From Acidobacteriota bacterium (GTDB taxonomy: Bacteria > Acidobacteriota > Terriglobia > Bryobacterales > Bryobacteraceae): DNA of 38,128 bases. Below are positions 17,133-24,953 of this stretch, piece by piece; within the stretch, counting starts at the first letter, position 1, and the number at the start of each line of letters is the position of its first letter. A model generated the notes under the pieces. The model ran no database searches, was not told the origin of the DNA, and saw only the letters and a list, made by a program, of their open reading frames with translations. The translations under genes and the position numbers were made by a program. Location of the stretch: contig JACOTZ010000020.1 in assembly GCA_016178155.1 (NCBI GenBank), positions 1 to 38,128 of the forward strand. The letters are read 5' to 3'.

Positions 17133-17148
17133 AGCAAGTCTCGGACCA
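17133..17148 (-). promoter_or_regulatory. candidate sigma-54 (-24/-12) promoter
   Basis: Read on the minus strand the sequence is TGGTCCGAGACTTGCT. Compared with TGGCACG-N4-TTGCW it has the invariant GG and GC at exactly the right spacing and differs only at the fourth and fifth bases. It lies about 79 bp upstream of the porin ATG (17054). A sigma-54-dependent regulator is encoded next door. Confidence 0.6.
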
Positions 17149-17221
17149 GGCAAGTGGAATCGGCTAAGCAACAGAAAACAAAGATCAAGGGGGCGCAAAG
17201 CCTGCCAAGTTCGCTCACCAT

Positions 17222-17241
17222 GTGTTACGCGCCGGTAACAC
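17222..17241. promoter_or_regulatory. palindromic candidate enhancer (activator-binding) site
   Basis: GTGTTACGCGCCGGTAACAC is a 7-bp perfect inverted repeat with a 6-bp centre. It lies about 75 bp upstream of the -24 element and between the stop of the NtrC-type regulator gene and the cluster promoter. A further half site GTGTTAC occurs at 17289-17295. Position and form fit an upstream activating sequence for a dimeric bacterial enhancer-binding protein. Confidence 0.55.
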
Positions 17242-17317
17242 TTCAGAGGAGCCGGCTCGAATCACTATTGTTTTGCAATCGATAGCGGGTGTTACCGGAT
17301 GGAAACAACGCGGGATT

Positions 17318-18682
17318 TTAAGTATCCGAGGCCTTCCTTTTGGGCTCCAGTTCGAAGCGCTTCATCATTTCGTAAAAACATTTCCGGCTGATGCGCGCTT
17401 CGCGCGCGGCGCTGGACACGTTGCCGTTGTGCCGCGCCAGAAGCTCGCGAAAGTACTGTTTGCCCTGGGTTTCGATCCACGCCGCCCGGGCGCTTTTGTA
17501 GTCTGTCGCGACCTGTCCGACGGCGCCGACCACATATTCGGGCAGGTCGCCGCGCCCGATGACCCCGCCTTCGTTGAGCACCACGGCACGTTCGATGACG
17601 TTCTGCAGTTCGCGCACGTTCCCAGGCCAGTTGTACGATGCGAGAATCTCCACGGCTTCCGGTCCGAGAGTCATCGCCTTGCGATCGAGCTTGCCCGCAT
17701 GCGCCTGCAGAAAATGGCAGGCGAGCAACAGGATATCAGCTCCCCTCTCCCGCAGCGGAGGCATCCGAACATGAACGACGTTAAGCCGGAAAAACAGATC
17801 GCTGCGGAAGCGCCCCGCCCGGATCTCGGCATCGAGATCCCGATTGGTCGAGGACAGGATGCGCATGTCAACTGTGATCAGTTTCTCGGCCCCCAGGCGT
17901 CGGAACGCACGTTCCTGTAGCGCCCGCAGTACGCGCACCTGCAGCGCAAGGCTCATCTCACCGATTTCATCGAGCAGCAGCGTGCCGCCGTCCGCCTGCT
18001 CCAGCAAGCCGCGCTTCCCGGTCGCGGCGCCCGTGAATGCACCCTTTTCATAGCCGAAGAGCTCGCTTTCCAGCAGATTCTCGGGAATAGCTGCACAGTC
18101 GACGGCGACGAGCCGCCGGCCTGATCGCCGGCTGTGCAGATGGATGAAACGCGCTGCCAGCTCCTTGCCCGTGCCGCTTTCTCCGGCGATCAACACGTTT
18201 GCGTCGCTCCCCGCAACCTTGCGAAGCGTCTGCAAAGTCTCTTCCATGACGGGGCTGGCGGCCACAATCTCATCGCCGGCGCTCCCCTCACGGCCGCCTC
18301 CGGACTGCCGCAATGCCGCGCTGTGTATCAGCGCCTTTTCCACTGCATCAATCAGACCCGCCGCCGTGAACGGTTTCCTGATGTAGTTGAAGGCTCCCTT
18401 CTTGATTGCTTCCACGGCGGTTTCAATGGTGCCGTAGGCGGTGAAGATGATCGCCACAAGGAGGGGATCGATGCGTCTGGCCGCTTCCAATGTCTCGACA
18501 CCGCCGAGTCCCGGCATTTTCAGATCGATGAGTGCAAGGTCGTAAGCGGCTCGCCGGAGCCTCGCGAGCGCGCCGCTGCCGTCAGCTACGGTTTCGACAT
18601 CGTACCCCTCGTCCGTCAGAATGCTCCGGCAGCTATGCAGGATTCCGGGATCGTCATCCACCACCAGAATGCGCTTCGGCAT
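17318..18682 (-). CDS. NtrC-family sigma-54-dependent response regulator
   Basis: A 454-residue three-domain regulator. The receiver domain (1-120) has the acidic pocket DDD at 9-11, the phospho-acceptor D53 (LIDLKMPG) and K103. The AAA+ domain has Walker A GESGTGKE (167-174) and the sigma-54 contact loop GAFTGA (214-219). The Walker B region is GGTLLLDEIGEMS, and FRSDLFFRLNV and NWPGNVRELQN follow. A Fis-type helix-turn-helix lies at the C terminus (NVSSAAREARISRKCFYEM). It therefore activates sigma-54 promoters when phosphorylated. The cognate kinase is encoded just upstream, and the intact kinase frame would have overlapped this start codon. The electron-transfer cluster downstream carries a matching promoter and palindrome, so it is the most likely target. 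Confidence 0.95.
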   Translation of the reverse strand: MPKRILVVDDDPGILHSCRSILTDEGYDVETVADGSGALARLRRAAYDLALIDLKMPGLGGVETLEAARRIDPLLVAIIFTAYGTIETAVEAIKKGAFNYIRKPFTAAGLIDAVEKALIHSAALRQSGGGREGSAGDEIVAASPVMEETLQTLRKVAGSDANVLIAGESGTGKELAARFIHLHSRRSGRRLVAVDCAAIPENLLESELFGYEKGAFTGAATGKRGLLEQADGGTLLLDEIGEMSLALQVRVLRALQERAFRRLGAEKLITVDMRILSSTNRDLDAEIRAGRFRSDLFFRLNVVHVRMPPLRERGADILLLACHFLQAHAGKLDRKAMTLGPEAVEILASYNWPGNVRELQNVIERAVVLNEGGVIGRGDLPEYVVGAVGQVATDYKSARAAWIETQGKQYFRELLARHNGNVSSAAREARISRKCFYEMMKRFELEPKRKASDT

Positions 18683-18706
18683 GCAATTGTGTTCCTTCCG
18701 GGAGAA

Positions 18707-20692
18707 TTACGGAGAAGGTGCTGCCCTGGCCGGGCGCCGTCTTGACATCGCGTGACTGATCGACAAGCCGAGACCCGTCCCTTTGCCTGGCTCTTTTGTC
18801 GTAAAGAAAGGATCGAAGATCCGGTCGAGCTCCGCTGCCTCTATTCCCGTCCCTGTATCGCTGATTGCAACCCGCACCATCCCTGCGTCCGCCCCTTCCG
18901 AGCGTATGGTGAGGACCCCGCCCAAAGGCATGGCATCGATCGCATTGTTCATCAAATTTACGAAAACCTCGGCGAGCCGGTTCAGATCGCAGAGGATGCG
19001 CGGCAGCCCGCGCGCCAGTTCACGCTTGAGAACGATCCGGGTGTTCCGCAATCGCAACTGCACGAGCGAAATCGCGTTTTCCACGATCGTGTTCACATCC
19101 GCAAACACGAACTCCATCCGGCTTTGGTGCGAGAAGGTCAACAACTTCATCACGATATCGGTGATTCGCTGAGCTTCCCGCGCGATCAGCTCCAGGTCCT
19201 GGCGGTCGCGGTCGGTCAGTCCCGTGTCGCGCCGCTTCGTCACGAGATGTGTAGCCATCGACAGGATGCCCGTGACGGGGTTGTTGATCTCGTGCGCAAC
19301 GCCTCCGGCCAGCTCACCGATCGAGGCGAGTTTCGCCGCTTGTGCGAGTTGCCGCTCGATGCCTTCGATTTCGGCATGCTGCTTTTGGATTGACTGGTCG
19401 GCGTTGCGTACGATGATGCCGACGACCACCACCGAAGCGCCGACCATGATCGTGAACAGCGAATAGATGACCACGATGTAACTCCCGAGATGCTGGTTCA
19501 GGTGTTCCATTCCTCCGTAGAATTCGATCCAGTCTCCGCTTCCATGTTCGGAATGAACCGGGAGGTGAACCATCTGAAACGTGGTGACGGCGGGGAGCTC
19601 TTCATTCGCCGCAAGCTGCTGAATCTCGGGAGCCGAACGTGTCCGGGCCGTGATCTCCTCGGTCATGGTTCTGTCCGGATGGTAGAAAAACACGGCATGC
19701 TCGCCGCCGAGAAAGATCTCCAGCCGGCGGAAGTCGGGCAGTTCGCCGAACCCGACCACAATCCGTCTCAATACTTCTGCATGCTGCAGGATCGTATCGA
19801 GGTCCTCGCCCTTGCCTCTGTAATACGTCAGATGCCCGCGCAGAAATTCCGCGAGGCTGAGCGAGCGCTCCTCGGTCAGCTTCGCGTATTGCACGCGTTC
19901 CATGCCGACCGTGCTCAGGATCATCACGCTCGCAAGCACGATAAAAGTGAGGTTCAGGCGCACAAAGACTCGGTCGAATAGATTCGCCGACCGCTCACCG
20001 AGCGCCCAGGCGAATGCTACGAGGCCGAACGAGACCAGGTGCTGTTCGATGTGCCATCCGACTGCCGACCACCGCGAATTCCAGTACAGGTGAATCTGAT
20101 GCAGTGCCACTGAACTGAAGAGCAGCACCAGGGCCAAGACGGACAGGTGCGCCGATCTTTCGGCCAGCCGGATCAGCAGCAATGCTGTACGGCCTAACGC
20201 CGCCGCGGACACGAGCGCGATTGCAGACACGGCCCACGGGTGAAACGCGTTGTTGGGCGGCGTCACGGCGCCGGAAGCCAGCATGCCGTCGAGCAGCAGG
20301 ACTAGACTGATCGCCACAAGCCCCGCGATCACCCAACGGATCGCCCGTTGAAATGAAGCCGGTTTGAATAAGAGAAACAGGCCGGCGCTGACGTGGAGGC
20401 ATGCTGCTCCCTCGAGCGCCTGCGCGATCTCCAGGAACAGGACGCGATTCCAGAGGCGGCCGAAAAAGAAATCATCAGCCAGGTAATAGGTAGTCAGGCC
20501 AAACTGCAGCGCGAATAGCGCGAAGCCGGCCGCCAGCAAAGACTGTGCGCGGCGACTGAGACCGGCAAGCCGCTTCCGCAGCCAGCTCAGCACGATCAGC
20601 AGCCCGAGACAGGCGAGCAGCAGATGAAACAGCGCGAAGATGAACTCCGTTTCGGAAGTTCGATTCACAAACTGCCAGAACAGTGGTTCCAT
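18707..20692 (-). CDS. membrane sensor histidine kinase with damaged C-terminal end
   Basis: A 661-residue kinase. About residues 1-245 hold several membrane helices. A further helix (LNLTFIVLASVMILSTVGM), a sensor region of about 140 residues outside the membrane and another helix (YIVVIYSLFTIMVGASVVVV) follow. Then come a short coiled coil, the HisKA box with H467 (GGVAHEINNPVTGIL) and the ATPase domain with N box (FVNLMNNAIDAM), G1 (DTGTGI), F box (FDPFFTTK) and G2 (GKGTGLGLSI). After GLGLSISHAM (M649) the frame runs into a 12-residue arginine/proline-rich tail. The normal ending (DVKTAPGQGSTFSVILPEG) is present in another frame and would stop at 18654-18656. About nine codons between these parts are missing. 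All ATP-binding boxes precede the break, so activity is possible but unproven. Confidence 0.85.
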   Translation of the reverse strand: MEPLFWQFVNRTSETEFIFALFHLLLACLGLLIVLSWLRKRLAGLSRRAQSLLAAGFALFALQFGLTTYYLADDFFFGRLWNRVLFLEIAQALEGAACLHVSAGLFLLFKPASFQRAIRWVIAGLVAISLVLLLDGMLASGAVTPPNNAFHPWAVSAIALVSAAALGRTALLLIRLAERSAHLSVLALVLLFSSVALHQIHLYWNSRWSAVGWHIEQHLVSFGLVAFAWALGERSANLFDRVFVRLNLTFIVLASVMILSTVGMERVQYAKLTEERSLSLAEFLRGHLTYYRGKGEDLDTILQHAEVLRRIVVGFGELPDFRRLEIFLGGEHAVFFYHPDRTMTEEITARTRSAPEIQQLAANEELPAVTTFQMVHLPVHSEHGSGDWIEFYGGMEHLNQHLGSYIVVIYSLFTIMVGASVVVVGIIVRNADQSIQKQHAEIEGIERQLAQAAKLASIGELAGGVAHEINNPVTGILSMATHLVTKRRDTGLTDRDRQDLELIAREAQRITDIVMKLLTFSHQSRMEFVFADVNTIVENAISLVQLRLRNTRIVLKRELARGLPRILCDLNRLAEVFVNLMNNAIDAMPLGGVLTIRSEGADAGMVRVAISDTGTGIEAAELDRIFDPFFTTKEPGKGTGLGLSISHAMSRRRPARAAPSP

Positions 20693-20930
20693 CGGGCCCC
20701 GTCCCGGGCCGGCTCAGGTATTCACCCTTCCGCTCGCCTCGAGCGCGAATCTGCACGCGACCAGTTGTATTCGCGAAAACAGTCTATCGCATCCGGGGCA
20801 ATCCTGTGATTGCACTACACTGGCATTGGTCTGAACGGCAACTCGTTCAGAGCTTTGCTGCGATTGGATGCTTGTGCGGTGCGAGCGTCGAAATTCCGTT
20901 CGCCGCCTGAACACTGTTTTTCGATCGGGG

Positions 20931-21839
20931 TCAGCCGGCGATGCCGCGCACGCGATTCCAACCGGCGCGGACGGCGTCCTTCATCTTGCCCCAGTCACCG
21001 CGCGAGTCCTGCTCGAAGCGGGTCCGGGCTTGCTTTTCCACCTCGGCCCAGTCTCGATCAGCGTAGTGGCTGTCGGTCGCGAGCGTGTAGCCGAAGCGGT
21101 AGGCATCCGCGAACCTGTCATAGCTCGTGATCCGGCTGTAGTGCAACTCGTACTCGCGCTGCAGCTCGGGATCGGCGATATCGGGAGCGACGCTCATCTC
21201 GGGGTCGTAGACGCGAACATTCCGGCGCCCGGTGGCCAACTCCGATTCTGCGCGCCTGCTGCGCGGCCCCCATTCGCTCGGGCTGCCTTCGTCGCCGGCC
21301 GTCGCGTCCGCAGCGCCGGAATCGAAGCCCGTCCACTCCTGGTTCCGCCACTCGCCTACGTGCTTCTCGATGTCGAGGCCGCCATGACGTTCCAAAACCG
21401 ATTCCGCTGCCGCCGTATCCTCGCCGTCGGCGCGCACGGCGAGCACCGTCCCGCCCCGCCGCACCGCCTCGGCGTATGAGTCCGCGGTCTCTTTGGAAAT
21501 ACCGATGTCGGAGAGCGCGCCGACAATGCCGCCCGCCGCCGCGCCGATGCCCGCGCCCGTCAGCGCCGCGGCGAGCGGCCCCGCCGCCACAATCGGCCCT
21601 ATGCCCGGAATCGCCAACGCCGCAATGCCGAGGATCATGCCGGCCGCGCCACCCAATGCCGCGCCCGTCCCCACCCCCGGCCCGACCTCGGCGCCCAACC
21701 CGGCGCGCCGGGCGTACTCTCCCGTGCGGTCCGACGCGATCAGGCTGATCTGGTCGCGCTGCAGCCCGCGCTTCACCAGATCGTGAACGGCGGCTTCTGC
21801 GTCATTGTAGTCACGGAAAGCGGCACACACTGTCTTCAT
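20931..21839 (-). CDS. YflT-like (general stress protein 17M type) protein with glycine-rich hydrophobic centre
   Basis: A 302-residue protein. The ATG at 21839 is chosen because a GGGGGGAAG ribosome binding site precedes it. The N-terminal part (CAAFRDYNDAEAAVHDLVKRG, ISLIASD) matches the heat-induced stress protein YflT/GSP17M fold. Residues at about 50-110 form a Gly/Ala-rich hydrophobic block (GTGAALGGAAGMILGIAAL) that may insert in membranes. A second alpha/beta segment follows (TADSYAEAVRRGGTVLAVRA). The C-terminal third is charged, with YELHYSRITSYDRFADAYRFG and an Arg/Asp/Trp-rich end. The exact function is unknown; a stress-related role is inferred from the N-terminal domain only. 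Confidence 0.75.
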   Translation of the reverse strand: MKTVCAAFRDYNDAEAAVHDLVKRGLQRDQISLIASDRTGEYARRAGLGAEVGPGVGTGAALGGAAGMILGIAALAIPGIGPIVAAGPLAAALTGAGIGAAAGGIVGALSDIGISKETADSYAEAVRRGGTVLAVRADGEDTAAAESVLERHGGLDIEKHVGEWRNQEWTGFDSGAADATAGDEGSPSEWGPRSRRAESELATGRRNVRVYDPEMSVAPDIADPELQREYELHYSRITSYDRFADAYRFGYTLATDSHYADRDWAEVEKQARTRFEQDSRGDWGKMKDAVRAGWNRVRGIAG

Positions 21840-22005
21840 GGCAACTTCCCCCCTGAAGCAATGGTGCAAGCGGGGTTCCAGAACTGCGCGGCGGAATCGC
21901 CCCGCTTTGCCGTGCCAGGCACACCCCACACGGGATTGCCCCTTTCTGGGCGGGCCGCGATCGGGTAATTCTTACCAGCCGCGGTCCTCCGGGGAGGTGA
22001 GCGGA

Positions 22006-22143
22006 TTACTCTTCTTCCGAGAGCGCTACGGGATCGAGGTCCTCGGCTTCAAAGACCTGGCCGCAGTCCTTGCAGCGGACGTAGTCGACTCCGTCGCGCC
22101 GAGCGATCATTTCCGTTCGGCTGTGGGTGCAGGCGTTCTCCAT
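22006..22143 (-). CDS. 45-residue zinc-ribbon-like protein
   Basis: A small gene read on the minus strand from ATG at 22143 to TAA at 22006. The protein begins MENACTHSRTEMIARRDGV and contains YVRCKDCGQVFEAEDL before an acidic end (ALSEEE). C5 and H7 with C24 and C27 form a plausible CxH...CxxC zinc site. A strong promoter (TTGACA, 16 bp, TACAAT) lies immediately upstream and gives a leader of only about 12 bases; no good ribosome binding site is seen. The promoter plus the clean metal-site spacing make it a real gene rather than a chance frame. The function is unknown. Confidence 0.7.
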   Translation of the reverse strand: MENACTHSRTEMIARRDGVDYVRCKDCGQVFEAEDLDPVALSEEE

Positions 22144-22161
22144 AACAGCAAATATTCCCTA

Positions 22162-22189
22162 ATTGTAAGGAAGCCGCTTATCTTGTCAA
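22162..22189 (-). promoter_or_regulatory. sigma-70-type promoter of the zinc-ribbon gene
   Basis: On the minus strand TTGACA (22189-22184) and TACAAT (22167-22162) are separated by 16 bp. The start of transcription would lie near 22155, about 12 bases before the ATG. This is the best housekeeping-type promoter I see in the window. Confidence 0.7.
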
Positions 22190-22197
22190 CCCCCCTA

Positions 22198-22227
22198 GGA
22201 GTTCACCGGAGTTCACCGGGGCTCACG
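22198..22227. repeat. three tandem 10-bp units
   Basis: GGAGTTCACC occurs twice in tandem and is followed by a third, diverged unit GGGGCTCACG. The units lie just upstream of the zinc-ribbon promoter (minus strand), where they could be an operator, or they may be a neutral microsatellite. Confidence 0.5.
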
Positions 22228-22364
22228 AACCTTCAGCAGAGCGGCGGCTCATCCCCATGCGGCCGTCCACCTCCGGAGATCGCTGCCGTCAAGCCCTCCG
22301 GAGCTCACCCGGCTCCGATGGGGGTGCGGCATATCGGTGGGGTACCAGGAGCGGCGCGGCGGAC

Positions 22365-23492
22365 TCAGGCCTTGCGGCCGGCGAGTGCCAGGTTATCGTC
22401 CACATGCTGCCGGGTGATCATCTCCGAGATCACGGCCGTGAGATTCGGATTGCGCAGGGCCCAGACGTAGGCCTTCTGCGGCGTCTTCAACGGCCCGGGC
22501 AGCGCCTGTTCGATGAGGCGCACGCGCTCGGGTGGGGCCGCGGGTGTTCGCCCGGTGTGGACCGGCCGCGCCACCTTCATGGCGATCACGCCCACGTCGT
22601 TCTTCTTCGCGCGGTCGATCGCGGCCCGCACGCGCGCGCCGTTGACCACGTTGTAGGCGACCATCGCGGCCGAGTACACCTTCGCGTCCACCGCCGCTTT
22701 GAGGATGCCCGCCGGATCGGTATGCGCCGAGACACCCAGGAACCGCACCTTACCCGCTTTCTTCAGCGCCTGGAAAGCATCGAAGATCTCGGGATAGTTC
22801 AGCAGCTCGTAAGGCGTACTGGCGCCGTGCGGGCACATCATCAGATCGACATGATCGGTCCCCAGCCGCTTGAGGCTGGCGTCGAGCGAATCGAGAATGA
22901 TCTGCCGGTAGTTCCTGCCGCGATCCACCTGCCGCCCGTAGGTCTTCTCCATCACATTGGCGAGTGCCGAGGCATCCAGCTCCACCCGCTGCCCGCTGAA
23001 GTAATTAACGAGGTAATCGGGATCGTCAACCTTGCGCTTCGCAATGTCATCCAGGGCCGCCGAGCGCAGCTTCTTCTGCTCGGATGCGGACAGGCTTTCG
23101 AAGATCTTGTGGTAGACCTCGTTCCGGTTGATGTCCCAGGGACTGATCTTGGTGTTGAGGAAAAACCGGTCGCGGCCGCGCGCCTTGATCACGCGGGCGT
23201 AGCCTTCCTCGCTGCGTCCGCGCCCGTATGCTGCCGCGGTGTCGAGGTAATTCAGACCGCGATCGAGCGCGCCGAGGACGTGCTCGTAATTGTCGGGCGC
23301 GATGGTATTGCCGCCCATGACCACTTCCGAGATCAGCAAGTTCGTCCGGCCCAGCCGCCGGTACGCCATGCCGGACTGCCGGTTGCGAATCTCGCCCTTC
23401 GCGCTCTCGGGGGCGGCGGCTGCCGTCACGGCGAGCGCGCCCGCGAGCGGCGTCGCGGCCAGTGTGTAGACAAAATCGCGTCTGCTGTGCAT
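22365..23492 (-). CDS. Tat-exported aldo/keto reductase
   Basis: A 375-residue protein. The N terminus SRRDFVYTLAATPLAGAL is a twin-arginine signal, so the enzyme is probably exported folded with its cofactor. The body is an aldo/keto reductase TIM barrel. The tetrad residues are D84 (NYLDTAAAYG), Y89, K115 (LNTKISP) and a His in MMCPHGA (H222). RRLGRTNLLISEVVMGG is the usual family opening. An insert of about 65 residues after the Lys (DINRNEVYHK to RGRNY) is longer than in cytoplasmic members. The reductase fold normally needs NADP(H), which is unusual for a periplasmic protein. No partner gene is obvious; the MFS gene upstream is separated by 213 bp with a hairpin. Confidence 0.87.
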   Translation of the reverse strand: MHSRRDFVYTLAATPLAGALAVTAAAAPESAKGEIRNRQSGMAYRRLGRTNLLISEVVMGGNTIAPDNYEHVLGALDRGLNYLDTAAAYGRGRSEEGYARVIKARGRDRFFLNTKISPWDINRNEVYHKIFESLSASEQKKLRSAALDDIAKRKVDDPDYLVNYFSGQRVELDASALANVMEKTYGRQVDRGRNYRQIILDSLDASLKRLGTDHVDLMMCPHGASTPYELLNYPEIFDAFQALKKAGKVRFLGVSAHTDPAGILKAAVDAKVYSAAMVAYNVVNGARVRAAIDRAKKNDVGVIAMKVARPVHTGRTPAAPPERVRLIEQALPGPLKTPQKAYVWALRNPNLTAVISEMITRQHVDDNLALAGRKA

Positions 23493-23539
23493 GAGTCGCT
23501 CTCCTTTGCGCTATGGTAACCGAATTACGTCAAAAGGTT

Positions 23540-23576
23540 GCCGGCGCGGTACCAGGGGGCCGCGCGCCGCGCCGGC
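23540..23576 (-). terminator. GC-rich hairpin between MFS and aldo/keto reductase genes
   Basis: GCCGGCGCGG (23540-23549) and CCGCGCCGGC (23567-23576) form a perfect 10-bp stem with a 17-base loop. On the minus strand it is followed by AACCTTTTG, a weak T tract. It lies after the MFS stop and before the reductase start, which suits a terminator for the MFS transcript. Confidence 0.45.
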
Positions 23577-23705
23577 CTCATCTCATCGCCTGGAGTCGGC
23601 CCGCCCGTCCGAATTCGGGATGGGCATGCCAACTCGGGCAATCGCCGGCAACCGGCAGCGGCGCCGGGGCATGGCTGCATGGCCGGCCGCCCTCGCGCGT
23701 TTCGA

Positions 23706-24953
23706 CTATTTCACGTCCTTGAAGTAGCGATCCGGCAGCAGCCGGTACACCAGAAAGGCGGAGAGCGGGTGCATGAGCCCCGCCATCAGGAACACCGGCG
23801 TATAGGAGTAGTGCGCGACCAGGTAGCCGGTGCCGAGCTGCGCGAGCATGCCGCCGACAGCGCCGCCCATGCCGGAAAAACCCATGGCGGTTCCGACCTG
23901 CCACGGCCTGAACAGGTCGGTGGGCAGCGTCAGCAGGTTGGCGACCCAGAAAGCATGGCCGAACGTCACGAAGCAGGTCGCCGCGATCGCGAGCACGGCG
24001 GACGGGACGAACGGCGCCGCGATCGCGGCCGGCATGCACAGCGCGCCGGCCAGCATGACCGACTTGCGGGCGCGCGGCAGGGTCCAACCGGCGCGCATCA
24101 ACCGGCCGGACAGCCAGCCGCCCAGCATGTAGCCGATGTCGCCGAAGATGAACGGCACCCAGGCGTACTTGCCGACCATCTCCAGATCGAAGCCGCGCTC
24201 CTTGCGCAGGTACTCAGGCAGCCAGAAGATCACAAAGTAAATCACGGGATCGGTGAAGAAGCGCGCGAGGATCAGGGTGTAGCACTCGCGCATGCGGATC
24301 ACCTTGCGCCAGTCCGGACGCCCCTTCTCAGCGGCCGGCGGCACTTCCTCGACCGGGGGCCGCTCCTCGGGCTTGAGCCACCGGTTTTTGCGCGGCGGCT
24401 GGTAGAGGATCAACCAGGCCGCGAGCCACAGCAGGCCGAGACTGCCCGTAACCACGAAGGCCGCGCGCCAGCCGAACCAGACGGTCAGCGCCGCGGTCAT
24501 GGGCGGGGCGATCGCCGAGCCGATCGAGGAGCCCGAGTTGAAGATCCCCACCGCCAGCGCCCGCTCCCGGGCTGGAAACCACTCCTGCACTGCCTTGGCG
24601 GCGGCCGGCCAGTTGCCGGGCTCCGCCATTCCCAACAGGAAGCGCGAGCCGGCGAGCGACCATTTGCCACGGGTGAAGGCGTGCAGCATCTGCGCCACTG
24701 ACCAGCTCGTGATGAACAGCGCAAAGCCGCGCCGCGTGCCCATCCGGTCCACGATGTAGCCGGAGCCCGCGTACATGATGGCGTAGGCCAGCATGAACAG
24801 TGCCAGGATGTCCGAGTAGTCCTGCACGTCCAGTCCGAACTCCTGGCGCACTTCCACGGAGACGACCGAGAGCGTCAGCCGGTCCATGTAATTCAAGGTC
24901 GTGGCCAGAAACAGCAGGGCCGCGATCACCCAGCGCAGCTTGGGAATCTTCAT
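23706..24953 (-). CDS. MFS transporter, anion:cation symporter (sugar-acid) type
   Basis: A 415-residue inner-membrane protein with about 12 helices in two halves separated by a charged loop (about 190-225). The first helix region reads LNYMDRLTLSV. The loop motif DRMGTRRGFAL lies between helices 2 and 3, and the segment GMAEPGNWPAAAKAVQEWFP is typical of the ACS family that includes ExuT- and GudP-like hexuronate/glucarate carriers. The substrate is therefore probably a sugar acid. Its ATG overlaps the stop of the upstream GT-C-like gene (ATGA), so the two are translationally coupled. A sugar-acid dehydratase gene lies a few kb away. Confidence 0.88.
   Translation of the reverse strand: MKIPKLRWVIAALLFLATTLNYMDRLTLSVVSVEVRQEFGLDVQDYSDILALFMLAYAIMYAGSGYIVDRMGTRRGFALFITSWSVAQMLHAFTRGKWSLAGSRFLLGMAEPGNWPAAAKAVQEWFPARERALAVGIFNSGSSIGSAIAPPMTAALTVWFGWRAAFVVTGSLGLLWLAAWLILYQPPRKNRWLKPEERPPVEEVPPAAEKGRPDWRKVIRMRECYTLILARFFTDPVIYFVIFWLPEYLRKERGFDLEMVGKYAWVPFIFGDIGYMLGGWLSGRLMRAGWTLPRARKSVMLAGALCMPAAIAAPFVPSAVLAIAATCFVTFGHAFWVANLLTLPTDLFRPWQVGTAMGFSGMGGAVGGMLAQLGTGYLVAHYSYTPVFLMAGLMHPLSAFLVYRLLPDRYFKDVK

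Noticed and set aside
18707-18760. Programmed ribosomal frameshift in the kinase gene
   Set aside because: A simple frame change would not restore the expected residues, because about nine codons are missing at the junction, and no slippery sequence is present.
22198-22227. CRISPR array
   Set aside because: The units are only 10 bp and contiguous, without spacers, and no cas gene is present.
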